Origin: Erysipelothrix sp.
GTDB lineage: Bacteria; Bacillota_I; Bacilli_A; Erysipelotrichales; Erysipelotrichaceae
Reading direction: 5' to 3'
NCBI GenBank assembly: GCA_012512805.1
Contig: JAAZDN010000035.1
Coordinates: 1 to 42,362, forward strand
DNA: 42,362 nt
A program made the position numbers and the translations under genes. Numbering within the stretch: position 1 is the first letter of the stretch; the number at the start of each line of letters is the position of its first letter. Shown piece after piece: positions 18,062 to 26,659 of this stretch. The notes beneath the pieces were generated by a model that did not search any database, had not been told where the DNA came from, and worked only from the letters and a program-made list of their open reading frames with translations.

Positions 18062-18526
18062 ATGATAAAAAATGATGAATATTTTATGCGGATTGCCTTG
18101 GAAGAAGCAGAGCTAGCATTTAGTAAGGGTGAGATCCCTGTAGGTGCTGTAATAGTACATGAAAATGAAATTATTGCACGAGGTCATAATTTAAAAGAGT
18201 TAAATAAAGATGTGACAGCTCATGCTGAAATTGTTGCGATACGCACTGCATCTCAACAAATAAATAACTGGCGTTTGGAAGACATGACAATGTATGTAAC
18301 CTTAGAGCCCTGTCCAATGTGCGCAGGAGCCATTGTTCAATCTCGTTTTAAACGGTTGGTCTTTGGTGCCCTAGATAATCGAGAAGGGGCTGTGGTCAGT
18401 TCTAAACATATTGTAGAGAACAACCATAATCACAACATGTTGGTTAGTAGTAAGATTTTAGAAGAAGAATGTCAAAATATCATTAATAAATTTCTCAACA
18501 GTAAAAGAAGATTGGTGAATGAATGA
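18062..18526 (+). CDS. tadA: tRNA adenosine(34) deaminase
   Basis: 154-residue zinc deaminase that converts wobble adenosine to inosine in tRNA-Arg(ACG). The zinc site and proton-shuttling glutamate are in TAHAEIV (His54, Glu56) and PCPMCAGAI (Cys84, Cys87). A possible ATG at 18044 directly abuts its purine run, whereas the ATG at 18062 has GAGGTG at good spacing, so the latter is chosen. Its stop overlaps the truB start (ATGA). Confidence 0.95.
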   Translation: MIKNDEYFMRIALEEAELAFSKGEIPVGAVIVHENEIIARGHNLKELNKDVTAHAEIVAIRTASQQINNWRLEDMTMYVTLEPCPMCAGAIVQSRFKRLVFGALDNREGAVVSSKHIVENNHNHNMLVSSKILEEECQNIINKFLNSKRRLVNE

Positions 18527-19362
18527 ATAAATTAATATTGATCTATAAGGAAGAAAATATGACCTCACATGATGTTGTAAATATGGCACGACGTAGTTTG
18601 AAGACAAAAAGAATTGGTCATACCGGAACACTGGATCCCAATGCAACAGGTCTAATGGTCTTAGCGATAAATAAGGCAACAAAGTTAGTCAACTATTTAC
18701 AGTATGATGATAAGGAGTACATTGTACAGATGGCCTTTGGTCAAATGAGTGACACGCAAGATCAGTGGGGAACAATTGTTAAAGAACAAGATGTAATGCC
18801 TTTTAGTAAAGAAGAGTTAGAACGTGTCCTTCAATCCTTTGTAGGTGATGTTATTCAAACACCACCCATATATTCCGCAATTAAAGTTAAGGGCAAGAAG
18901 TTATATGAATATGCTCGTAATAATGAACCGGTAGACATACCATCACGTACGATTACGATAAAAGAAATTGAACTATTGGATTTTGATGATGAGTATAAGT
19001 TTCGGGTTGTCTGTTCTGCAGGAACGTACATTAGAACACTTGTCAGTGATATTGCCGAAAAACTTAATAATATTGGGTTTATGACATCACTTGTTAGAAC
19101 ACGTGTTGGAAGTATGCACCTTGAAGATGCGAACTCTATTGAACAGTTAAAAGTAGGTGATGTACAGTTTATTGACTTTGAAGAGGTCTTAAGTGAGTAT
19201 CCTAAAATTGAATATCACACAGCGGCTGATATCTTTAACGGTCGTCGTATTGAATTAGAAAGTAAAGATGATCTGGTCATCATCACCATTGATAAGGTTA
19301 GCGTAGCGTTTTATGAACGTGAGCACAATCAAACATTTAAATGTAAGCGAGGTTTATGGTAA
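18523..19362 (+). CDS. truB: tRNA pseudouridine(55) synthase
   Basis: 279-residue enzyme making pseudouridine 55 in the tRNA T-loop. The catalytic motif is GHTGTLDPNATGLM with Asp38. Typical later motifs are TPPIYSAIKVKGKKLYEYAR and CSAGTYIRTL. Length is slightly short of 300, normal for this group. Start overlaps tadA by four bases; the stop overlaps the next ATG. Confidence 0.96.
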   Translation: MNKLILIYKEENMTSHDVVNMARRSLKTKRIGHTGTLDPNATGLMVLAINKATKLVNYLQYDDKEYIVQMAFGQMSDTQDQWGTIVKEQDVMPFSKEELERVLQSFVGDVIQTPPIYSAIKVKGKKLYEYARNNEPVDIPSRTITIKEIELLDFDDEYKFRVVCSAGTYIRTLVSDIAEKLNNIGFMTSLVRTRVGSMHLEDANSIEQLKVGDVQFIDFEEVLSEYPKIEYHTAADIFNGRRIELESKDDLVIITIDKVSVAFYEREHNQTFKCKRGLW

Positions 19363-20315
19363 TGCGAATAATATATATGGAAGTAGATGGACATTTAGAA
19401 AAACAACTGGCACCTAGTGTGTGTACTGTTGGTTTTTTTGATGGACTACATAAGGGACATCAAGCACTAATTAGCAAGGCGGTTTCTATTGCTAAAGAGA
19501 GCGGCATGGCGGCGTCAATGATCACATTCTCACCTTCACCTAAGGCCTTCCTTACAAAGACGCCAGAACAGTTATTAACGACGGTATCTGAACGTGCTAA
19601 GGTAGCGAAAGACTTAGGTATTGAACAGTTTATCGTCTTAAAGTTCAATAAAGAATTATCAAGTTTGAGTCCAGATCAATTTCATGAACTCTTTATTAAC
19701 AGTTTAAATATTAAACATGTTGTCTGTGGAGAAGACTTCCGCTATGGACATAAGGGCGCTGGATCTGTTATAACACTTCAAAAAGACCCTCGTATTAAGG
19801 TGAGTGTCATTAATGATGTTATTGAAGACGATGAACGCATCAGCTCAACACTCATTAAAGAAGGACTTACAAATGGTGATATTGATATGGTAACAAAGGC
19901 TTTAAACAAACCATACAGTATTGATGGTTTTGTAAAGCATGGACGAAAGGTTGGGCGTACGATTGGCTTTCCAACGGTAAATCTATCCTATCCATATAAT
20001 AAGATTCTTATTAAAGATGGTGTATATACAGGTATCACTACAGTTAAAGGAAAGCATTACATTTCAACGATTAATGTTGGACACAACCCAACGGTAAATC
20101 ACATGAGTAAAAAATCGATTGAATCCTTTATTCATCACTTTGATGAAGATATTTATAATGAGGCAGTTACCTTCAAATTTGTGAAGCGTCTACGTGATGA
20201 ACAGAAATTTGACTCTGTTGAGGCACTCATTGAACAAATGCATCGTGATATCGCGAACAGTGAGGCTTATTTTAGTCCTGATGTTAGAAAAGAGTATGAC
20301 ATTGAAGCTCTTTAA
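19362..20315 (+). CDS. ribF: Bifunctional riboflavin kinase/FAD synthetase
   Basis: 317-residue enzyme making FMN and FAD from riboflavin. The N-terminal adenylyltransferase has VGFFDGLHKGHQALI (about 23-37) and later GEDFRYGHKGAG. The C-terminal kinase has GRTIGFPTVNL and the beta-barrel segment DGVYTGITTVKGKHY. Three in-frame ATGs are close together; 19362 has GAGGT eight bases before it and forms TAATG with the truB stop, so it is preferred over 19356. The truB-ribF pair is standard. Confidence 0.95.
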   Translation: MRIIYMEVDGHLEKQLAPSVCTVGFFDGLHKGHQALISKAVSIAKESGMAASMITFSPSPKAFLTKTPEQLLTTVSERAKVAKDLGIEQFIVLKFNKELSSLSPDQFHELFINSLNIKHVVCGEDFRYGHKGAGSVITLQKDPRIKVSVINDVIEDDERISSTLIKEGLTNGDIDMVTKALNKPYSIDGFVKHGRKVGRTIGFPTVNLSYPYNKILIKDGVYTGITTVKGKHYISTINVGHNPTVNHMSKKSIESFIHHFDEDIYNEAVTFKFVKRLRDEQKFDSVEALIEQMHRDIANSEAYFSPDVRKEYDIEAL

Positions 20316-21642
20316 TCTTATCGACGAAACAATCGTCCTCTACAATGAAAAGAAGAATCACTATCGTGTTGTGGAACAATATGTTAATAATTTTCTTACT
20401 AACGCCGTTAAACAAAGTGACAACTATATTGGGAATAACTCACGCATTAAACAAGACTTAAGCCTTCGTAATAAAATTATTCAAAGATAGTACTACTTAG
20501 AATTCGATAATGCGGAAGCAATCATTGAGAATCTAACGGATCTTATAGGAATCACCATCGAGTGTCGCTTTAAAGAAGATGAACAAAAAATATACGAACT
20601 GTTAAAGTCACAGTTTGATGTCATCAATGGAGCATATTCTAAAGCAAAAAATGATGAACTTATATACATGAACTTTGCTATGGAACAACCACAGGTACAA
20701 AGTAAAGGCTTTGATATTTACCGTATTGATGGATATTATGAATTAGAAGGCGTAAGAACGAACTTTGAACTTCAAATACGCTCACTTATAAATACGTTTT
20801 GGTCAGGCATAGAACATGAGGTTATTTATAAAAACAATAACTACATTATGTTTGATAGTTTTCTTAAAGAATTACTCATATCAGTAAAAGGGAATCTCGA
20901 TATAATTGATAGTCAGCTCACTCAAATCTATTCTGAAATGAAACATAAGGATAATGAGAGTATCGGTATGGATGGAACAAACTTCAAAGCCTTTTTAAGC
21001 AAAGAAGTAAACAATATGTTTGCTCAAAAATTAAAAGAAGCCTCACATATTGATTTAGATATTAAAAAGATCAGCGCTCTTATTGGACATTATCTCTATT
21101 TAGAAGATTTTGTAACATCCGATCATCCCCAACTTGTAATGCTCAGTATGTTTGAGAAGATTGATTTGATTGCTAAGATGGAAATGGATTTTACAAAGGC
21201 AATCTACTTTAAAGATGATTTTGAATATAGAAATGAATTTGAACGTATATTTGGGAACTACTGTTATCGCGTCATAAATAGTGATTTTGATTGGCATGTG
21301 CTCTTTGTCATGCTCTTTGTCTTACGAGATGATGAGACAAGTCATAAGTTTTATAATTTCATTCAGTTTATTCAAAACTTAATTTTGGAGCCACGTTGGT
21401 TTGAAAGTATCACAAATGAAATTAGTGATGGTTTAGAACTTACTGATCTTCAGGCAAGAATCTATACACTCGTTGGACAAAGTATTGTTAAACAAAATTC
21501 TGTTGAAGCAATTTATGAAGAAAACTTGTACAATATTATGGTGAATGTCCGTCAAGCTTTAGAAGACTTAGCTTCCAAAGCAAAGCATAAGATTGATATT
21601 GATATTGAAGATTTTTATTTAAAATTAGAAGCATTAATATAA
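20296..21642 (+). pseudogene. RelA/SpoT-domain (ppGpp synthetase-like) gene interrupted by an amber codon
   Basis: One frame runs from ATG 20296 to 21642 (449 codons) except for TAG at 20488-20490 (codon 65). Both sides belong to one RelA/SpoT-type nucleotidyltransferase. Before the stop is YIGNNSRIKQDLSLRNKIIQ. After it come FDNAEAIIENLTDLIGITIE, GFDIYRIDGYYELEG and FELQIRSLINTFWSGIEHEV, matching the substrate-binding strands and the E-x-Q-I-R motif. A helical C-terminal region of about 250 residues follows. The downstream part has no ribosome site. AAG to TAG would be one base change. Whether the gene is dead, read through or misread cannot be told. It overlaps ribF by 20 bases. Confidence 0.75.
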
Positions 21643-21670
21643 AGAACTATTGTAGTGAAAGGGGAAGCAT

Positions 21671-23518
21671 ATGTCATATACCGCATTATATAGAAAATAC
21701 CGTCCATCAACCTTTGAAGAAGTCGTTGGGCAAAAGCATATCGTTCGTACGTTAAATAACGCACTTAATCGAAATCGCTTAGCTCATGCCTATCTTTTTA
21801 GTGGTCCAAGTGGAAACGGGAAAACAAGTATTGCTAAACTGTTTGCCAAGGCAATCAACTGTACAAGTGAAACAGAAGTCATTTGTGATCAGTGTGAAAA
21901 CTGTTTAAATACAAAAGCAAATACCCATCCTGATATTATTGAAATTGATGCCGCAAGTAATAACGGTGTTGACGAAATCAGATCTTTAATTGAAAAAGTA
22001 AAATATGCTCCACTTACTGGTAAATACAAAGTATATATTATTGATGAGGTCCATATGCTTTCAATTGGTGCTTTTAATGCCCTGTTAAAAACATTGGAAG
22101 AACCACCTGGTCATGTCATCTTCATTTTAGCGACAACAGAACCGCATAAGGTCATTCCAACAATCATATCCAGAACACAGCGTTATGACTTTACACGCGT
22201 TAGTGAAGAAGACATTCAATACAATATTGAACGTATCTTAAAGAATGAAGAGGTTGCCTATGATCAAGATGCAATCAATCTAATTAGTGTCCTTGCAGAT
22301 GGTGGAGTCCGTGAAAGTCTCTCAATACTTGAACAAACCATTGCCTACGCAGATGACAAGATTCAACTTGAAGATGTACAACGTATTTATGGAGTTGTGA
22401 CACCACAATTAAAACTTGAATTACTCAATCATATTCTCAATGGAAACATGGAAGAAACACTATCCTTACTCCGCAATATTGTCGATCAAGGAAATAACTT
22501 AGATCGTCTCATCGTAGACTACATTAATCTTTTAAAAGAAAGTGTCATATATAGTTATTCTAAAAGTGAAGGATTACTTAAGTTTTTAACACGTGATGAA
22601 GTAGAACATATTACAACAAAGGTAAGTGCAGAACAGATTATACAAATGATTGATATACTCGTAGATTTAACGAGCAGTCGAAAAAGTATTTCGGATCTTC
22701 CCTCATTTCTACAATTAGCGACAATTAAAATGATAAATATTGTTGAAAATTCACAAGTGAATACAGTAAGACCAGAAGTAGAACAACGTAATGATCAAAC
22801 CGTAAAACCAGAACCAAAACCAGAACCAAAACAAGTTTCACGAGTTCACGAAGCACCTGAAGAAAGTAAAGATGAACCACAGGCTGAAGCACCAGTTTCA
22901 ATGGACGCTAGAAAAGAAGAAACAATCATTCAAACAGAAGATAAAGTGGTGGCTAAAAATGAGAAGAATGAAGAATCTTCTACAACACCACCAGTAGTTA
23001 AACCAGAGCAAAAAAGCGTTCAACGATCAGCACAACGCATTAAAAAAGAAATTGATTTTGAAACATACTTATCACTGCTTGCCCATGCAAATAAGACAAA
23101 ACGGATTGAAATGGAAGCACAGTGGTCCAGCATTAACACCTATCTAACAGATCTAACCTTTGCGAAATATGTTCATAAATTAAAATTTGCTAAGCTCATG
23201 GCAGTAGGAGACGCATATATTTTAATTAATGTAGAAAACCGAATTACGGCAGATGACATTAATGATGATCTCAATCAGGCTGGACTGACAGATTTAATGC
23301 AAACTATCTTTAAAGATAAGTATCGTGTCTTTGCGATTTCTAAATTAGACAGTAATCAACTCATCTCACAATTTATGGAGCGCTCGAAAGCACAGAGTCT
23401 ACCTCTTCCAATAACCATTGAATTTGTTGAAGCTAAAAAAGATCAAAGTGTAAAAACTCTCGAAGATAAGGCAGCTGAACTCTTTGGGGAAGATAACTTT
23501 ATTGTTGAGGAAGACTAA
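21671..23518 (+). CDS. dnaX: DNA polymerase III gamma/tau subunit
   Basis: 615-residue clamp-loader subunit. The AAA+ core has Walker A GPSGNGKTS (about 45-53), a four-cysteine zinc module (Cys64, 72, 75, 78), Walker B YIIDEVHML and the SRC-like ISRTQRY. After residue 370 a Pro/Glu/Lys-rich linker with KPEPKPEPK leads to a C-terminal tau domain. AGGGG precedes the ATG. The stop overlaps the recR start as TAATG. I saw no in-phase slippery site, so only the long form is predicted. Confidence 0.96.
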   Translation: MSYTALYRKYRPSTFEEVVGQKHIVRTLNNALNRNRLAHAYLFSGPSGNGKTSIAKLFAKAINCTSETEVICDQCENCLNTKANTHPDIIEIDAASNNGVDEIRSLIEKVKYAPLTGKYKVYIIDEVHMLSIGAFNALLKTLEEPPGHVIFILATTEPHKVIPTIISRTQRYDFTRVSEEDIQYNIERILKNEEVAYDQDAINLISVLADGGVRESLSILEQTIAYADDKIQLEDVQRIYGVVTPQLKLELLNHILNGNMEETLSLLRNIVDQGNNLDRLIVDYINLLKESVIYSYSKSEGLLKFLTRDEVEHITTKVSAEQIIQMIDILVDLTSSRKSISDLPSFLQLATIKMINIVENSQVNTVRPEVEQRNDQTVKPEPKPEPKQVSRVHEAPEESKDEPQAEAPVSMDARKEETIIQTEDKVVAKNEKNEESSTTPPVVKPEQKSVQRSAQRIKKEIDFETYLSLLAHANKTKRIEMEAQWSSINTYLTDLTFAKYVHKLKFAKLMAVGDAYILINVENRITADDINDDLNQAGLTDLMQTIFKDKYRVFAISKLDSNQLISQFMERSKAQSLPLPITIEFVEAKKDQSVKTLEDKAAELFGEDNFIVEED

Positions 23519-24123
23519 TGTTATATCCTAAATCTTTAAATACTGTTATAGAACAATTACAAAAATTGCCTGGTGTCGGTCAAAAAACAGCTGAACGTTA
23601 TGCCTTAAGTCTATTAAATTTTGAACTTGAAGATGTTAACGCATTGAAAGACGCCATTGAAAGTGTTAAATTGAACATAAGATATTGTGAGCAGTGTGGT
23701 AATTTGACTGAAACACAGAAGTGTTCAATCTGTGAGGATACACAACGTGATCAAAGTATCATTTGTATTGTAGGACAAACTACCGATGCGATCGCAATGG
23801 AAAAAACCGCAAGTTACAATGGTTTATACCATGTACTTAACGGTTTAATATCACCATCAAAAGGTATTTTACCCGATGACTTAAATATTGAGAGTTTAAA
23901 ACACCGACTCACAGATGAGTACTTAAAAGAAATTATTATCGCAACAAACCTCACCATCGAAGGGGATACTACATCACTCTATTTATCAAAACTTATTAAC
24001 AGTTTGAATCCCAATATTATTGTTTCACGAATTGCCCAAGGACTACCTGTAGGTGGACACTTGGATTATGCCGATGATCTCACGATCATCAAAGCCCTAG
24101 AAGGTCGTAATAAAATTTTATAA
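23518..24123 (+). CDS. recR: Recombination protein RecR
   Basis: 201-residue DNA clamp of the RecFOR pathway. A helix-hairpin-helix (LQKLPGVGQKTAERYA) is followed by a zinc finger (Cys57, 60, 69, 72). The TOPRIM domain starts at IICIVGQTTDAIAMEKT and includes LNGLISPSKGI and the Walker-like IATNLTIEGDTTSLYL. The end SRIAQGLPVGGHLDYAD is a family signature. It directly abuts dnaX; the small YbaB/EbfC gene usually between them is absent. Confidence 0.97.
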   Translation: MLYPKSLNTVIEQLQKLPGVGQKTAERYALSLLNFELEDVNALKDAIESVKLNIRYCEQCGNLTETQKCSICEDTQRDQSIICIVGQTTDAIAMEKTASYNGLYHVLNGLISPSKGILPDDLNIESLKHRLTDEYLKEIIIATNLTIEGDTTSLYLSKLINSLNPNIIVSRIAQGLPVGGHLDYADDLTIIKALEGRNKIL

Positions 24124-24133
24124 GGAGGAATGT

Positions 24134-24919
24134 ATGCTTTATACAATTGTACATAGAAACGATGAACTTTCAATTGCAACGAGTAACTATATTAAAAGCA
24201 AATTAGAGAATACGAAGATGCACTATGATGAAGAACATCCAGAATTAATTATTGTTGTAGGGGGAGATGGAACCTTTTTACTCGGTGTCCATAAGTACCT
24301 TGAAAATATCTCCAATATCATTATGGTAGGTATTCACACTGGAACACTTGGATTTTTTGCGGACTTCCAACTTGATGAAGTCGACTATCTTATTGAATGT
24401 ATTCTAACAAAAGAGCCACGTGTCAATACAAAACGACTTTTAAAAGTAGATCTTCAAACAAAAGATGATCATAAAGCATACTATGCCTTAAATGAAGCGC
24501 GTATTGAAAATATAATTAAAACACAAATATTAGATGTAACGATTGATAATGTCCATCTTGAAACATTTAGAGGAACAGGATTATGTCTTTCAACCCAACC
24601 AGGATCAACAGGATACAACAGATCTTTAAAAGCTGCGGTAATTTCAGATAAAATAGAAATGATTCAAGTAGCAGAAATTACAGGAATCCATCATCGCTTG
24701 TTCCAATCCTTACAAGTGCCACTCATCTTACACCCTGATTCAGAAATTAAGCTTACAAGTCCGAGCTTCCATGAAGCAATTATGTGCTATGATCATTTAA
24801 GTATTCCAATTCATGATGTCACTGAGGTAAATGTGACATTATCCAAGTCAAAATCAGTAAACTTTGCCCGCTATCATGAAAACATTACGTATACACACCG
24901 TATTCGATCATTATTTTAA
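24134..24919 (+). CDS. nadK: NAD kinase
   Basis: 261-residue ATP-NAD kinase that makes NADP. The catalytic GGDGTFL motif is at residues 43-49, followed by GIHTGTLGFFADF. The second conserved segment reads NEARIE (usually NExxI) and then FRGTGLCLSTQPGSTGYNRS. Length is typical of the Gram-positive form. AGGAGG is at good spacing, ten bases after recR, so it probably belongs to the dnaX-recR unit. A strong terminator closes it. Confidence 0.95.
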   Translation: MLYTIVHRNDELSIATSNYIKSKLENTKMHYDEEHPELIIVVGGDGTFLLGVHKYLENISNIIMVGIHTGTLGFFADFQLDEVDYLIECILTKEPRVNTKRLLKVDLQTKDDHKAYYALNEARIENIIKTQILDVTIDNVHLETFRGTGLCLSTQPGSTGYNRSLKAAVISDKIEMIQVAEITGIHHRLFQSLQVPLILHPDSEIKLTSPSFHEAIMCYDHLSIPIHDVTEVNVTLSKSKSVNFARYHENITYTHRIRSLF

Positions 24920-24923
24920 ACAG

Positions 24924-24960
24924 AAAAACCCCTGATTTTACTATAAAATCAGGGGTTTTT
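24924..24960. terminator. Bidirectional terminator between nadK and rodA
   Basis: AAAAACCCCTGATTTTA and its complement form a perfect 17-base-pair stem with a three-base loop and A/T runs at both ends, between convergent genes. Confidence 0.93.
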
Positions 24961-24985
24961 GTGAGGTATCATCAAGATTAAATAA

Positions 24986-26179
24986 TTATTTGAAGAAGGC
25001 ACCATTTTTTTGAATGTTGTCACTCGACATTTTGAAGATGACTGCAAGTGGAATCATATAAGACCAGAGTGATGATCCACCATAAGATATAAAGGGAAGG
25101 GTAATTCCCGTTATCGGTAAGAGTCCGGTGATCATTCCCATATTTTCTACTTGTTGAAAGACGATCATTCCAAGCACGCCAGCAACCATTAATTTATCAC
25201 GTTGATTATCACTGTTGTATGCAATACTTAAGAATTTTAGATCAAGGATTCCGCTGAGTGTCACAACAAGTGTTGTTCCAATAAATCCAAAGTTTTGTCC
25301 AATGACCGCAAAGATGAAGTCATTTTGTGGTTCTGCAAAGGATACGACAACTTCTTTGAGAGGATGTCCTGTAAGTCCAGCTGATCCAAGGGCTAAGAGT
25401 CCTTGATACAGTTGATTACCCCAAGATCTAACATATTTTTCAGGTTCTAACCAACCATAGAAACGACTGATTCTTAGGGAGTCTCCAAATAGTTTAACGA
25501 GCAGTTGTTGATTCGTAAAGAAGATAAAGAGAAAGCCAATAAAGATTGCGGCGAAACCTAAGACAGAAACATAGATCCATGCCTTTTTTATACCACTGAC
25601 AAAGACCATGGCAACTAAACTAAAGATAATAATGAGTGGAATTCCTGTATCAGGTTGTAAAATAATTAATATTAATGGTGGGATCGCCACTTTAAATATT
25701 TTCATAAAGAGACTAAAGTCTTCAGCATATGAATTTGAGAGTTTTGTTTGATTGTGTGTACTGATAATTTCAGCAGATCTTAAGATTAAGACAATTTTCA
25801 TAAACTCACTCGGCTGGAAGTTTCCAATACCTGGAAAGACAAACCAAGCACGTGCATTATTAATTTCACGGACAAAGGGAACCATGTTTGTAAAGCGATC
25901 GATGATTAAGAGTGAGAGCATAAACATTAAAAACCAATAAATATAAGGAAGCATACCGTATAGATTATTAATTCCAAAGTTTAATAGCACTCCAACAAGC
26001 ATTGCCCCTGTAACATACCAGACAATTTGTCGATTCACAAGTCCACTAATACCAGCACTTAAGAGAGGTGTTGCCATGTAAATTGAAAGAAGGCTGACGG
26101 AAAAGAGACATCCGAGTATACCAAGCAGAACCCAGTCCATATTGAATTTCTGTTGCACAAGATTACTTGCTAAGCGCAT
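24986..26179 (-). CDS. rodA: Peptidoglycan polymerase RodA (SEDS family)
   Basis: 397-residue SEDS glycosyltransferase for lateral wall growth, working with a class B PBP. About ten membrane segments are visible. NNARAWFVFPGIGNFQPSEF carries the conserved N-terminal motif, and WGNQLYQGLLALGSAGLTG and FAVIGQNFGFIG follow. The hallmark GLLPITGITLPFISYGGSS is near the C-terminus. RodA fits better than FtsW by these motifs. GGAG precedes the ATG and lies within the end of the GNAT gene, which it overlaps by ten bases. Confidence 0.92.
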   Translation of the reverse strand: MRLASNLVQQKFNMDWVLLGILGCLFSVSLLSIYMATPLLSAGISGLVNRQIVWYVTGAMLVGVLLNFGINNLYGMLPYIYWFLMFMLSLLIIDRFTNMVPFVREINNARAWFVFPGIGNFQPSEFMKIVLILRSAEIISTHNQTKLSNSYAEDFSLFMKIFKVAIPPLILIILQPDTGIPLIIIFSLVAMVFVSGIKKAWIYVSVLGFAAIFIGFLFIFFTNQQLLVKLFGDSLRISRFYGWLEPEKYVRSWGNQLYQGLLALGSAGLTGHPLKEVVVSFAEPQNDFIFAVIGQNFGFIGTTLVVTLSGILDLKFLSIAYNSDNQRDKLMVAGVLGMIVFQQVENMGMITGLLPITGITLPFISYGGSSLWSYMIPLAVIFKMSSDNIQKNGAFFK

Positions 26180-26598
26180 AAGTCTAACTCCATATCATAA
26201 TGTTCAATATTTGCATCCAAGTACATTGGACCATAAGCTTTAAATCCCAGTTTTTCATAAAATCTAAGGGCATGTGTTTGAGCACCGAGTCGTACTTTTT
26301 TACATCCTTCATCTTTTAAAATGTTGAGGAGGTGTTCTATTAATGCATATCCATATCCTAAATTTCGATGTTCCTTTAAAATCGCAACACGTCCAATGAG
26401 TGCAGCATCTTCAATATATACAATACGAGCAGTTCCCACATAGGTATCATTACTTTCAATTAAGAAGTGTCTTGCCTCATAGTCTAATGTATCTAGTTCT
26501 TCTTCAACCGCAACATTTTGTTCAATCATAAATACATCTTTACGAATATTAATGACTGCAAATATTTCAGTTTGTGTTTGTGCATTAACTATTTTCAA
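26170..26598 (-). CDS. GNAT-family N-acetyltransferase (YjcF/ElaA-like)
   Basis: 142-residue acetyltransferase of unknown substrate. It starts with IRKDVFMIEQNVAVEEELD, typical of the YjcF/ElaA group, then has the acetyl-CoA loop in GRVAILKEHRNLGYGYALIE and the ending FYEKLGFKAYG. The start is TTG at 26598, supported by AAGGAGGG at correct distance; the next ATG is out of frame. Overlap with rodA makes them an operon. The target small molecule or protein cannot be told. Confidence 0.88.
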   Translation of the reverse strand: MKIVNAQTQTEIFAVINIRKDVFMIEQNVAVEEELDTLDYEARHFLIESNDTYVGTARIVYIEDAALIGRVAILKEHRNLGYGYALIEHLLNILKDEGCKKVRLGAQTHALRFYEKLGFKAYGPMYLDANIEHYDMELDLCA

Positions 26599-26612
26599 AA
26601 TAACCCTCCTTA

Positions 26613-26641
26613 TTGATAGTACTATGTAATAATGGTATCAT
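26613..26641 (+). promoter_or_regulatory. Promoter of the PTS-like gene
   Basis: TTGATA (26613-26618) and TATCAT (26636-26641) with a 17-base spacer, in the divergent gap with the GNAT gene. Confidence 0.6.
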
Positions 26642-26659
26642 ATTTAAGAGGTGTAGTGT

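Noticed and set aside
20668-21642. Separate gene starting at ATG 20668
   Set aside because: It begins in the middle of the RelA/SpoT domain, lacks a ribosome site, and the same frame is open back to the TAG, so it is the downstream part of the interrupted gene.
22801-22835. Tandem KPEP repeats in dnaX as a possible mobile or CRISPR-like repeat
   Set aside because: Short, in frame and within the known flexible tau linker.
23010-23016. A-AAA-AAG run in dnaX that could act as a gamma-form slippery site
   Set aside because: The reading phase is CAA-AAA-AGC, not A-AAA-AAG, so the classic -1 slip is not in register, and no clear hairpin follows.
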